Shown here one piece after another: positions 34,172 through 43,420 of a DNA stretch of 64,000 nt. The stretch is from Candidatus Hydrogenedentota bacterium (GTDB lineage Bacteria; Hydrogenedentota; Hydrogenedentia; Hydrogenedentales; CAITNO01): the NCBI GenBank assembly GCA_903893795.1, contig CAITNO010000042.1:39035-103034 (forward strand). Direction: 5' to 3'. Each line of letters opens with the position of its first letter. Position 1 is the stretch's first letter. The notes under the pieces are model-generated. The model ran no database searches and had not been told where the DNA came from. It saw only the letters and a program-made list of their open reading frames with translations. Both the position numbers and the translations under genes were made by a program.

Positions 34172-37100
34172 ATGCGAATCTCTTGGACGGCGAAAGCCGT
34201 GGCGATCTGGGCCATGGTGCTGGTGGGTGCGCTGCGCGCGGCCGCCTTTCCCATCGACGGGCAGGTTACCGCCGGGGACGCGGCTGACCTGGCCGATGAA
34301 ATCAACCGGGGAACGGCGTCAACACTAAACGTTCCCGCAGGCACCTACTCCGTAACCGAACCGCTCTACATTAACCGCAACCTCAGCCTGACGGGCAAGC
34401 CCGTGGGCACCCCGCCGCTGGCCAGCGAAGTCATCATCCGGCAGAGCGGCAGCACCACCTCCGGAAGCTGTTTTGGCAACGCGCTAAAAGACGGCGATTT
34501 TGAGCTGGGCACAGCCAGTCCCTGGACCCAGACGCCCAGCACGCCCCAGGTTATCGTCAACAGCACCGCCGACGCGCAGGCGGGATCCTGGTACGCCCTG
34601 TTTAACCGCACCGCCAGCACAACGACCGGCGTGCCCGCCGGGGCGATGGACTTCACCCGAAACAGCCCCGTTGACCTGACCAAGTATGCGGGATTTCCCG
34701 GCGCGGCCAACGAACAGTTGGTGTGGACCAACGCCATGGTGCCGGCCAAGGTCAACCCCTTTCCGATCGTGCTGACGCACTCGCAGACGCTGAGCATCAA
34801 TCCGGGCAGCTACACCCAGACCCTGAGCCTTTATGGTGGCGCGGTCGGGCCGGTCAGCATTACTTTCTGGCTCTATGTTCCCAAGTACCAGCCCGGCGAC
34901 AAGCTTGAGATCTTTGACGGGACAAACGTGCTTCCCCTGGTCACGCCGAGCACCACGGCGGTGGCCATCAGCGACTCCGCGCTGTCGGTGGCGGACTATC
35001 AGTCCGGATTCAAGTTTGTCAAAGTGGACCTCAGCGCCCTGTCGCTGACGACGCACACCATCTCCCTGGTGGCCACGCTCAACTCCAACACGGACGACCC
35101 CTCCATTTTCCTCGTGGGCGCCATTGTGAAGCGGGCCAACACGGCCGCGAGCACCGTGCCGCCGGGTGGCGATGTCAGCGACGTGATCATCGATCCTCAG
35201 GCTCTTTCATCCAGCATTATCACGTCGCCGGCATTCGCCTATCCCGTTCCGCAGGCCTACATCCCGGCGGGCCAGGCGATTGGCGTGGCGGCCAATCCCT
35301 ACCCCTATGCAACCCTCCTCTTCGGCGGCATCTGCAGGCCGCGCCTGAGCTTTTCTGCATCCATGCCGCAGAACGGCGGCGGGACGAGCGAGGGCATCCA
35401 GGCCTTCTACGATGACGGCAGCACCAAGCCGGCCATCGGCGCCGCCCTGGGCAGCGCGTTGCTCACCCCGGCCTGCCAGACCTTCGGCGGGCCCCTGCCC
35501 CTGGGGCTGGGCAAGATCGCGTTCAACGTGAACATCGACAGCACCAGGCCGAGCCCGACCATGTTCGTCATCGACAATGTGTGCGTGTCCGTGTCCTCGC
35601 CCGCGCTCGAAGCCATCGCCCCGGTGTTCGCGCCGAAGAACTGCAATATTCTCAATCCGGCCTCCAATCCCGACTTTGAATCTGGAAACACCGGCTGGAC
35701 GGTGACCTCGGCTTCATCCATTCCCCTGACACTGGGCAACCTGCTCAGCACCTCAGGCGCCTGCACGGGCACGGCAGCCCTGTTCAATCCGCTCACGCTG
35801 CCGGTGCCGCCGGTGAACCTGTACGTGTGGACACAGGTGGTGCAGCAGGGCACGGCATCGGACACGCTGACGGTGCATGTGGAAGACGGCACCAATATTG
35901 TGGACCAGCCGCTGCTGGACGGCAGTGCCTCCGCGACAACGGGCTTTGTCATGCTGCCGCCGGTGGACCTGAGCATCTTTGCCGGCAAGCCCGTGGCGAT
36001 CACGTTCCGGGGCAACACAAACACGAACACGACCAATCCCGCCATTTTTGCGCTGGGCTGCGCCGAACTGAGCAACGTCAAGGAAACCGGTCCGGACCCG
36101 ATGAATCCGAGTATGTTCATTGGCGGTTCACTTGGGTACATAGAGGACAGTTTCCTGCAGACCAACAGCCTGGCCCCGGCGCCGAGCTGGACCGGCATGA
36201 CCCCCTACGTGAAACCCTACCGTTTTGGCGGCATTCATGTGCCCGCAATGAAGTACCAGGTGAGCTCGCCGGTGAAAGGGGATTCGGGCGACCTGTTGAA
36301 CATGCTCTTTGCCGGAAACGCCGTCCTGCTGGAGTCGCCCGCCACGGTCAGCAGCAACTGCCTGATCCACGATATTCTGCTGCCGGCGCAGTGGTTGGGG
36401 CAGACGGGCGCCTTCGGTTTCGAGTCGGTCATCAAGGACCAGACGAGTTCCACCGTCTTTGAACTGGACAACCTGTGCATCAGCCACGTGAGCGACGCGC
36501 TCAACGCGCTCAACCCGGTCGCTTTCCCGAAGTGTGACATGGCCCTGCTCACGGAGGATTTTGAAGGTGGCGGCTGGACCGCCCAGTCCCAACTCGGCAC
36601 GGTGTCCCCCGTCATCGGTCCCTCCACCGAAACACCCGCCCCCTGCGACACCACCAATGTGGCCATATTCAAGGCGCTGCCCGCACCGCCCACCCAGACC
36701 ATTACACTGGCACAGGGCTCCCTTCAGGTGGTGCCGCAAACCAAGGAAATGACCTTCTGGGTGAAGATGCCCGCAGCAGGCACCCCCGTGGACACGCTGG
36801 AGTGCATCACCACCCTGGGAAGTGTCGATGCCACGGTGTACACGCTGAAAGGCGATGCAGGCGGCTATTCGTCCTACAAGCAGGAAACGGTGGACATGTC
36901 CATGTACGCCGGACAGACCATTGCCCTCCGCTTTGTCGCCAAACTGGCGGAGAGCCCGACGCCTGCCAGTTTCGCCCTCGACAGCATCTGCCTTGCTCCG
37001 CCAGCCGCAACGGCCGTGCTGACGGTCGGTGCCGGCGTGGCGGTTGTGTCCGACCTCAACGTCTCCGGCGGCACCACGGCCATTCAGGTGAAGAGCGGCG

Positions 37101-39697
37101 CCTCGCTGGAACTGTACCGCTGCCTGGTGGACAAGGCCACCGTGGCGGGCGTGCAGGTGGACAGCAGCGCGGGCTGTGCCATTTCTGAAAGTGTGTTTGA
37201 CGGCAACACGATAGGCGTGAACAACGTCGGCGGAAACGCCGTCATTTACCAGAGCACCTTCCTGGGCGGTTCGACGGCGGTGCAGGGCACCGGCGGCACC
37301 ACGAAGATCGCCGCATGCCTGTGCCGGGACGCGGGTATCGCCGGCACCGTCGGGGTCACGACCTACATCAACTGGGTGGCCGGCGACAACTACGGCGGGG
37401 CGTCCGTCGGACTGGCCAACATCCCTTCGACTTCGATTTCGCCGGTCTTTCTGACCACCTGGCCCGGCAAGCTGGCCGCGGTGCCGCTGGTTCAATCGGG
37501 CACCCCGGAAGCGACCCTCTCGGCTGCGGGTTTCGCCCTGCCCGTGCAGCGAACGACAGACTTTGAGCACGATACCCGGAGTGCCGGCAACCTGGGCATT
37601 GGCGCGGACGAGCAGTATCTTGTGGTGCCCATACAAAGCTGGAGCTACACGGTGTCGCCGAACGCGATTGGCCAGGGACAGACCGCCACCGTCACCGTGG
37701 TGACCGATGTGCCCGACCTGACCGGCAGAAACCTCGAACTGCGTATGGTGCCCGAGATGCCGGTGTACAGCGCCACCCCCTACACGGCAGACAACACCAA
37801 TCCGGGACAGTATATTATCGTGCCGCTCACGGTGAACCCGCTCAACCCGCAGCAGGCTGTGGCAAGCCTGTCCTTCAGCGGCCCCTTCAACCCGGCGGCG
37901 AACGGTTCGACCATCTGCACCGACGGTGCCATGAGTTTCTACCTGGTTCAGGACGGCATCCTGGTGAACGTGCCCCCCACGTCGGCTTCCCCGCTGGTGG
38001 TGGACACGGTGGCGCCGGTGATGGACCTCAACAACACGCCGCCGCAGGTGCTGGCCAATGACAGTACCCTGGGCACGGAAGGCCCGAGCGGCTGGCCGCC
38101 GCTGACCATGCCGATCCCCATGTCGGGCGGCAACCTGGTGGACAAAGACGTGCATTGGTTCATTGGAAAAAGTCCGCAAATCCTTACGGCCGGGCTGGAC
38201 CTCACGATTCGGGCCACCTTTACCGACCAATGGCCCGTGGACACCCTGGGGCAAATCTACCAGGTGACCACCTCGGGACTGGCCGCGCCGATGGCGGCGG
38301 ACCTTACGGGCCTCCCGGTCACGCCCACGGTGACCCCGACCAATGTGACCGTCGGCACCGGCCCGCCCGCGCTCATGGTGGATTGGGAATTTGTCGGCCT
38401 GAACAGCACGCCCCAGCCGATGGCCTTCCAGCCCTTTGGAAAGGACGCGGTTGGCAACAAGGCCAAACTGAAATTCACCACCCCCGTGGGAACCACGATA
38501 ACAAGCCTCACGCACTACATGAAAGTGTGGTGGCAGACGACGGTGCAGGCGCGCTTTGACGCAAGCAGCACGCCCGACCGCCAGCAGACCAACAGTCCGC
38601 ACTTCGGATGGTCGGTGAGCCCCGCCACGGGCCTTACCCCGGTTGACGAGGCACCCTGCTATCCGGCGGCGGCGTTCCAGATTTGGTCGATCGACCCGGC
38701 GACGACGGCGGGCGTGTCGCTGACGGGCGGCTGGACCTGGGTGGCCGGACCCATTGACGTCACCACCTACGTGCCCATCGTGGACAAGAAGATAAGCCAG
38801 ATTCTTTCCGAGAACCGGAGCAGCCCATCGCAGAGCAAACTGCTTATGATCGCCCTGATTGGCGGCGACGAGGCCGGCAATATTCAGTATTACGACCCGA
38901 CCTGGACGGCCGGCTTCTCCACCGCCGGGGTGTTCTCGGGCGTGGTGGACGTCCGGTCGTGGCAAAACGGCCAGGGCCAGAGCAATGTGGCGGTGGACAC
39001 GGACCTGAACGTACAGTTGTCGCACGCCGACAAGAACGGAAACATCATTGGGGGCCGCAATTTCGGCAGCATGGCGCGCGTGCCGCTGCCGACCTATGGC
39101 GAGGCAGCCGCGGGGGTGCACGTGGCGGCGCTTGTGACGCTGACCGCGCACTATCCGGAGCAGATGAACGCGATTGTCGGCAACTACAGCAACGCCAACG
39201 GAAGCTACGCGCGGGTCGAATGGAGGCTTTACGAGGACGGCGCGCTGGTGGCCGAAGGCAGCGCGTTTCCAAAGGACACGGCGGCGGTCTCGGCTGCGTC
39301 GGCGGTGGGCAAACCCATGCAGTTTGTGCTGCCCGACCTGCTGATGATGAACTACCAGAACAGCCCGGTGACGGTCCAATTCGGCACCTATGACGTGGTG
39401 CTGAACCCCTCCACGATGTGGAACGCCTTCCTGCGCCTCGGCCCGGACGGGGTGAAGAACCACCTGGGCGACGAGGGTATCCCCCCGCCCAGAGGCGCCG
39501 CGCGTCAGCGCGAGGTGCATTACATGCTCGTGGCGCAAACGGTGGCCACGATTCCCAGCCTGAACAGTTACGGCGGAGTCAGCACCCAGACCATCACGGA
39601 CCCGTCACCGGCGTCGGTGGAATTCTCCATCTACGTGAAGGACGTGCTCGACAAGGTGCGCGAAGAGCAGCCGGTGCGTATTTACGAACGGAAGTGA
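34172..39697 (+). CDS. Large secreted beta-helix protein with three inserted jelly-roll-like modules
   Basis: This 1841-residue protein starts at the ATG at 34172 with ACAGGAGG upstream. Signal peptide: MRISWTAKAVAIWAMVLVGA to the LRAAA cut site. A beta-helix begins at about 30-93 (TLNVPAGTYSVTEPLYINRN), is interrupted by three modules each starting with an FE-x-G-x-x-W segment (near 110, 500 and 795), and resumes at about 945-1145 (DLNVSGGTTAIQVKSGAS) before NLGIGADEQY, the usual beta-helix end motif. The rest is Ig-like. No sortase or membrane anchor is seen. It may be the exported substrate or a partner of the pseudopilus encoded before it. Confidence 0.8.
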   Translation: MRISWTAKAVAIWAMVLVGALRAAAFPIDGQVTAGDAADLADEINRGTASTLNVPAGTYSVTEPLYINRNLSLTGKPVGTPPLASEVIIRQSGSTTSGSCFGNALKDGDFELGTASPWTQTPSTPQVIVNSTADAQAGSWYALFNRTASTTTGVPAGAMDFTRNSPVDLTKYAGFPGAANEQLVWTNAMVPAKVNPFPIVLTHSQTLSINPGSYTQTLSLYGGAVGPVSITFWLYVPKYQPGDKLEIFDGTNVLPLVTPSTTAVAISDSALSVADYQSGFKFVKVDLSALSLTTHTISLVATLNSNTDDPSIFLVGAIVKRANTAASTVPPGGDVSDVIIDPQALSSSIITSPAFAYPVPQAYIPAGQAIGVAANPYPYATLLFGGICRPRLSFSASMPQNGGGTSEGIQAFYDDGSTKPAIGAALGSALLTPACQTFGGPLPLGLGKIAFNVNIDSTRPSPTMFVIDNVCVSVSSPALEAIAPVFAPKNCNILNPASNPDFESGNTGWTVTSASSIPLTLGNLLSTSGACTGTAALFNPLTLPVPPVNLYVWTQVVQQGTASDTLTVHVEDGTNIVDQPLLDGSASATTGFVMLPPVDLSIFAGKPVAITFRGNTNTNTTNPAIFALGCAELSNVKETGPDPMNPSMFIGGSLGYIEDSFLQTNSLAPAPSWTGMTPYVKPYRFGGIHVPAMKYQVSSPVKGDSGDLLNMLFAGNAVLLESPATVSSNCLIHDILLPAQWLGQTGAFGFESVIKDQTSSTVFELDNLCISHVSDALNALNPVAFPKCDMALLTEDFEGGGWTAQSQLGTVSPVIGPSTETPAPCDTTNVAIFKALPAPPTQTITLAQGSLQVVPQTKEMTFWVKMPAAGTPVDTLECITTLGSVDATVYTLKGDAGGYSSYKQETVDMSMYAGQTIALRFVAKLAESPTPASFALDSICLAPPAATAVLTVGAGVAVVSDLNVSGGTTAIQVKSGASLELYRCLVDKATVAGVQVDSSAGCAISESVFDGNTIGVNNVGGNAVIYQSTFLGGSTAVQGTGGTTKIAACLCRDAGIAGTVGVTTYINWVAGDNYGGASVGLANIPSTSISPVFLTTWPGKLAAVPLVQSGTPEATLSAAGFALPVQRTTDFEHDTRSAGNLGIGADEQYLVVPIQSWSYTVSPNAIGQGQTATVTVVTDVPDLTGRNLELRMVPEMPVYSATPYTADNTNPGQYIIVPLTVNPLNPQQAVASLSFSGPFNPAANGSTICTDGAMSFYLVQDGILVNVPPTSASPLVVDTVAPVMDLNNTPPQVLANDSTLGTEGPSGWPPLTMPIPMSGGNLVDKDVHWFIGKSPQILTAGLDLTIRATFTDQWPVDTLGQIYQVTTSGLAAPMAADLTGLPVTPTVTPTNVTVGTGPPALMVDWEFVGLNSTPQPMAFQPFGKDAVGNKAKLKFTTPVGTTITSLTHYMKVWWQTTVQARFDASSTPDRQQTNSPHFGWSVSPATGLTPVDEAPCYPAAAFQIWSIDPATTAGVSLTGGWTWVAGPIDVTTYVPIVDKKISQILSENRSSPSQSKLLMIALIGGDEAGNIQYYDPTWTAGFSTAGVFSGVVDVRSWQNGQGQSNVAVDTDLNVQLSHADKNGNIIGGRNFGSMARVPLPTYGEAAAGVHVAALVTLTAHYPEQMNAIVGNYSNANGSYARVEWRLYEDGALVAEGSAFPKDTAAVSAASAVGKPMQFVLPDLLMMNYQNSPVTVQFGTYDVVLNPSTMWNAFLRLGPDGVKNHLGDEGIPPPRGAARQREVHYMLVAQTVATIPSLNSYGGVSTQTITDPSPASVEFSIYVKDVLDKVREEQPVRIYERK

Positions 39698-39926
39698 CGG
39701 GGATTGGCAATTACGAATAACGAATGACGAATTAGGAATTGATTTTTCGGGCCTGTGCGTCCTGGTGGGCGCATGGGCCCTTCTTTTTGGGTCTCCTTGG
39801 GGTTGTTTCTTGCATGACACCATTTCCCCCTGTGCGTTGTCCATTACGGGGACTTGACATCGCCCCTTCCTTGCCTTCACGATGACCGTACGGCGCAGGC
39901 GCCGCCAACCAGTCAAGGAGTCCAGT
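39698..39926. other. Intergenic region: AATTACGAAT-type repeat, terminator, promoter
   Basis: Besides the terminator, the region contains a short A/T-rich repeat (39710-39740, AATTACGAATAACGAATGAC) of a sort that recurs near 43308-43331. It also has TTGACA at 39854-39859 with CACGAT 18 bp further on, a weak promoter for the next gene. AAGGAG at 39915-39920 is its ribosome site. Confidence 0.5.
39749..39785 (+). terminator. Intrinsic terminator ending the pseudopilus cluster
   Basis: GGGCC and downstream GGCCC, with inner TGCG/CGCA pairing, form a GC-rich stem followed by TTCTTTTTGGG. It lies about 50 bases after the beta-helix gene stop, just after a short AATTACGAAT-type repeat. Confidence 0.6.
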
Positions 39927-41210
39927 ATGGATCAGTGCAATTCAACCCCCTCGTGCACGCGGCGTCAGTTTATGCGGCGGGCGGCCGCCACGGCGGGCAT
40001 CATCGCGGCCGGACCCAACATCATCACCTCAGCGGCGCTCGGCGCGACGGGCCGCACCGCGGCAGGCGAGCGCATCAATGTGGGCGTTATCGGCACGGGC
40101 GGCCGGGGCTGCGATGTCATGCGCGCCTTCATGGCCCAGCCGGACGTGCAGTTGCGCGCCGTCTGCGACGTGGTCGGCGAACGTCGCGCCGCGGCCAAGG
40201 CCCAGGTGGACCAGGGCTACGGCAACCAGGACTGCGCCACCTATGTGGACATGCTGGAACTGCTGGCCCGGCCGGACATCGACGCGGTGCTCATCGCCAC
40301 GGGCGACAACTGGCACTCGGGCGTGTCGCTCTTGGCGGCGCGCGCGGGCAAGGACATGTACTGCGAGAAGCCGATGAGCGTGACCATCGCCGAGTCCCGC
40401 GCCGTGGCCGACACGATGCTGCGGCTGGGCCGGGTCTTCCAGTGCGGCACGCAGCGCCGCAGCATCGGCAACTTCCGCTTTGCCGCAGGGCTCGCCCGGA
40501 GCGGCAAACTGGGCCGGCTCACCGAACTGCACGCAGAAGAGGCGGGCGGACTGCAGAATTTCAACGGCGAAACCCTTCCGGCGGAGCCCGAGCCCGCGCG
40601 GGAGGAAATGGACTGGAACCGGTGGCTCGGCCCGGCGCAGTGGCGCCCCTACAACGCAAAATACTGGTCACGCGGCTTCTGGAGCAACCATACCGACTTC
40701 AGCGGCGCCTCCATCACGGAATGGGGCAGCCACACGGTCGACCTCTGCCAGTGGGCGGCCAGCGCCGACGACACCGGCCCCACCGAGTTTTACACCGAGG
40801 GCAAGCGCCACATCGCCCGCTATGCCAACGGCATGAAGATAGTCATCCGCACGGGCCTGCGCTTCGGTTCCTGCCCGGTCCGCTTTGAGGGCGAGGAGGG
40901 TTGGGTGGAAACGGGCGATTCGGGCCTCATCGACGCCTATCCCAAGTCGCTGCTGCAAAACCGCGGCTTCGAGGGCGGCTATCCGCCGGACAACCACGTG
41001 CGCGCATTCCTGGACTGCGTGAAGACGCGCCAGCAGACGATTTCGAACGCCGAAGTGGCGCACCGCTCCATTTCGGTCTGCCACGTGGCGAACATCTCCA
41101 AGCGCCTGGGCCGTCCGGTGATCTGGGACCCGGTCAAGGAGGAATGCCTCGGCGACGACGAGGCCAACCGCATGCGGTCGCGGGCCTACCGCGACCCCTG
41201 GTATCTGTGA
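39927..41210 (+). CDS. Tat-exported Gfo/Idh/MocA-family oxidoreductase
   Basis: This 427-residue protein starts at the ATG at 39927, seven bases after AAGGAG. The Tat leader has TRRQFMRRAAATAGIIAAGP. A Rossmann dinucleotide-binding fold begins with INVGVIGTGGRGCDVMRAFM, followed by YCEKPMSVTIAESRAV (the Glu-Lys-Pro signature). The C-terminal part resembles the beta-sheet substrate domain of this family, with FSGASITEWGSHTVDLCQWA. Relatives oxidise sugars or related polyols in the periplasm with a tightly bound NAD(P). Substrate unknown. Neighbours are other exported proteins. Confidence 0.92.
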   Translation: MDQCNSTPSCTRRQFMRRAAATAGIIAAGPNIITSAALGATGRTAAGERINVGVIGTGGRGCDVMRAFMAQPDVQLRAVCDVVGERRAAAKAQVDQGYGNQDCATYVDMLELLARPDIDAVLIATGDNWHSGVSLLAARAGKDMYCEKPMSVTIAESRAVADTMLRLGRVFQCGTQRRSIGNFRFAAGLARSGKLGRLTELHAEEAGGLQNFNGETLPAEPEPAREEMDWNRWLGPAQWRPYNAKYWSRGFWSNHTDFSGASITEWGSHTVDLCQWAASADDTGPTEFYTEGKRHIARYANGMKIVIRTGLRFGSCPVRFEGEEGWVETGDSGLIDAYPKSLLQNRGFEGGYPPDNHVRAFLDCVKTRQQTISNAEVAHRSISVCHVANISKRLGRPVIWDPVKEECLGDDEANRMRSRAYRDPWYL

Positions 41211-41330
41211 TGCGCACCGGACCTGCCGTTCTTTTGACTGCGTGCGGCCATGCCGCCGCTTTTGCGCGAAACACAGCTTCGCAAACAAGCGCGTTCCCAA
41301 GTGCAGCTTGCGAACGAGAGGAAACACCGT

Positions 41331-41372
41331 CATTGCGAGGAGGCCAAAGGCCGACGAAGCAATCTCTTGAAA
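41331..41372. repeat. Dispersed intergenic repeat (GTCATTGCGAGGA... type)
   Basis: GTCATTGCGAGGAGGCCAAA is followed by a GGCC-flanked segment and GAAGCAATCTCTT. The same sort of element is known from many bacterial genomes as a short repeat. It lies 20-60 bases before the HEAT-repeat gene, within a 179-bp intergenic gap. Confidence 0.5.
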
Positions 41373-41389
41373 GGTCAGTCTCCGTGAAT

Positions 41390-43309
41390 ATGAAGTCAAT
41401 ATCACTTCTTTCGCTCCTTGTGCTCTCCATCCTGTTCGTTCCCGCATTCCGCGCCGCGGCTGCCGACAGCGCTGCCGAGGCAAAATGGATAGCCGTGCTC
41501 GACAGCGCCGCGGGATGGGAGGAAAAACAGCAGGCCTGCCGTGAACTGCGCGTCGTGGGCACCGTGCAGTCGCTGCCCGAACTGACGGCGCTTCTGACGG
41601 ACCCCCAACTGTCCGGATACGCGCGCTTCGCGCTGGAGGCCATGGCCTATCCGGAAGTGGATCTGCTGCTGCATGACGCCCTGGGCAAGACCACCGGGCC
41701 GCAGCAGACGGGCATCGTGATTACCATGGGCGCCCGGCGCGACGCGTCGGCCGCGCCGCTGATCGCGCCGCTGCTCGACAACGCCGATGCGGAGCTTGCC
41801 CGCGCGGCCGCGGGCGCGCTCGGGCGCATCGCCACGGCCGAATCGGTGGACGCGTTGATGCAGTTCCGCGCCAAGGCGCCCGAAGGGGCCCGTGCCGCCG
41901 CGGAAGAGGGCCTGCTGGCCGCCGCGCAGCGCTGGACGAAAGAGGGCAAGGGCGACCAGGCCGCGCCGGTGTGCGAGGCGCTCATTGCCCCCGGCGCGCA
42001 GCCGAACGTGCGCATGGGCGCTTTTTACCTGCTCGCCGGGGCACAGCCGGACCAGGCCCCTGACCGGCTGATCGCCGCGCTGACCGGTGACGATGCCGGA
42101 CTGCGCGACATGGCGGCCCGCATCATTGCAGAGACCAAGGGCGCCGAGTTGACCGCCCGTTACGCCGCCGCGCTGCCCACCCTCTCCGCCGACGGACAGG
42201 TGGCGTTGGTGCGCGCGCTGGCCGGCCGCCGCGATGCGGCCGCACACCCGGCGGTGGTGCAGGCCACCCACTGCACCGAGAAGTCGATCCAGGTCGCCGC
42301 GATCAAGGCGCTGGCCACGCTCGGCAATGCAGGCGATGTGGCCGGGCTCACCGCGCTCATGGCCGGGGATGATACGGATGTCGCCGGAACGGCGCGGGCC
42401 ACGCTGGCCACCATCGAGGGCGCTGCCGTGGACGCGGCCATCGCCGCCTCCCTTACCGCGGCGCCGGCCGCCGTGCAGGCGAAACTGCTCGACCTGCTTT
42501 TGGACCGCCGCGCCGAGCAGGCACTGCCCATGGCCGCCGAGCAGGTGCGCTGCGGCGACGCCGGGGTGCGCCAGGCGGCACTGCGCACGCTTGCGGCGCT
42601 GGGTACGAAGGACCATGTGGCGCTGATGATCACCGCCATCGACACCGCGCCCGACGCTACCGGCCGCAGTGACGCCGAAAACGCGCTGGGCAGCCTCTGC
42701 GCCCGCTGCGGCGACGACGCGCTGCCGCTGGTCATCAATGCGATGGGCTGCTCGAAGGTCGAGTCGCGCACGTCGCTGCTGCGCGCCATCGGGCGCGCGG
42801 GCGGGGCGAAGGCGCTGGAATGCGTGGTGCAGGCGCTCAATGATCCCGATGAGACTTTCCGCAACGAGGCGCTGCGCGAGCTGTCCGAGTGGCCGACGGC
42901 CGACGCCGCGCCGCAACTGCTCGAACTGGCCAAGTGCGAGCAGGAAAACCGGCATGTGCTCGGCCTGCGCGGCTACGTGCGGCTGGCCCGCGCCAGCGCC
43001 GACCCGACCATCAAGGCCAGCATGCTCATCACCATCATGGATCTGACCCGCCAGCCAGAGGAAAAATGGCAGGTGCTCGCGGTGTGGGGCACGCTCAAGA
43101 GTGTTCAGTCGCTCGACGCGCTGCTGCCTTTCCTGCAGGACGGACAGGTGAAGAATGAGGCCGGTTCGGCCATCATCACCGTCTCCACCGAACTGGCCAA
43201 AGCCGCCGGTGACGGCAAGACCCGCGCCGCCGAAGCGCTCAAGGCTGTGGTGGCCGCCTGCGACAATCCGGCGGTGGTTGAAAACGCCAAGCGCGTGCTG
43301 GGTAATTAG
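41390..43309 (+). CDS. Secreted HEAT-repeat protein
   Basis: This 639-residue protein starts at the ATG at 41390 (AAGG at 41370-41373). GTG at 41384 is a possible alternative, and longer frames read through the preceding repeat. The signal peptide is MKSISLLSLLVLSILFVPAF, cut before AAADSAAE. The rest is a regular alpha-helical array of paired helices of the HEAT/PBS-lyase type (for example YARFALEAMAYPEVDLLLHD, then AAPLIAPLLDNADAELARAA). Such proteins act as scaffolds. It follows the Gfo/Idh/MocA gene, and similar pairs occur in Gfo-rich gene clusters of planctomycete-type bacteria. Confidence 0.85.
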   Translation: MKSISLLSLLVLSILFVPAFRAAAADSAAEAKWIAVLDSAAGWEEKQQACRELRVVGTVQSLPELTALLTDPQLSGYARFALEAMAYPEVDLLLHDALGKTTGPQQTGIVITMGARRDASAAPLIAPLLDNADAELARAAAGALGRIATAESVDALMQFRAKAPEGARAAAEEGLLAAAQRWTKEGKGDQAAPVCEALIAPGAQPNVRMGAFYLLAGAQPDQAPDRLIAALTGDDAGLRDMAARIIAETKGAELTARYAAALPTLSADGQVALVRALAGRRDAAAHPAVVQATHCTEKSIQVAAIKALATLGNAGDVAGLTALMAGDDTDVAGTARATLATIEGAAVDAAIAASLTAAPAAVQAKLLDLLLDRRAEQALPMAAEQVRCGDAGVRQAALRTLAALGTKDHVALMITAIDTAPDATGRSDAENALGSLCARCGDDALPLVINAMGCSKVESRTSLLRAIGRAGGAKALECVVQALNDPDETFRNEALRELSEWPTADAAPQLLELAKCEQENRHVLGLRGYVRLARASADPTIKASMLITIMDLTRQPEEKWQVLAVWGTLKSVQSLDALLPFLQDGQVKNEAGSAIITVSTELAKAAGDGKTRAAEALKAVVAACDNPAVVENAKRVLGN

Positions 43310-43332
43310 GAATTGGGAATTAGGAATTGAAG
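43308..43332. repeat. Short A/T-rich dispersed repeat (AATTAGGAATTG type)
   Basis: AATTAGGAATT is repeated as AATTAGGAATTGGGAATTAG at 43308-43330, overlapping the HEAT gene stop. It matches the composition of the repeat at 39710-39740. The rest of 43310-43420 holds a good GAAGGA ribosome site for the next gene and no clear promoter. Confidence 0.5.
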
Positions 43333-43420
43333 AGGCGGAGGATGCTGAAGCCGCCTCCGCAGAATTCCATATTCTCTCGATGAATAGACTGAGGTCTAAA
43401 CCACGGAAGGAATATTTGTC

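Noticed and set aside
36128..39538. 1136-codon minus-strand frame inside the beta-helix gene
   Set aside because: Codon-phase shadow rich in Arg/Gly/His with no motif. The plus-strand frame explains the signal peptide and the beta-helix end motif.
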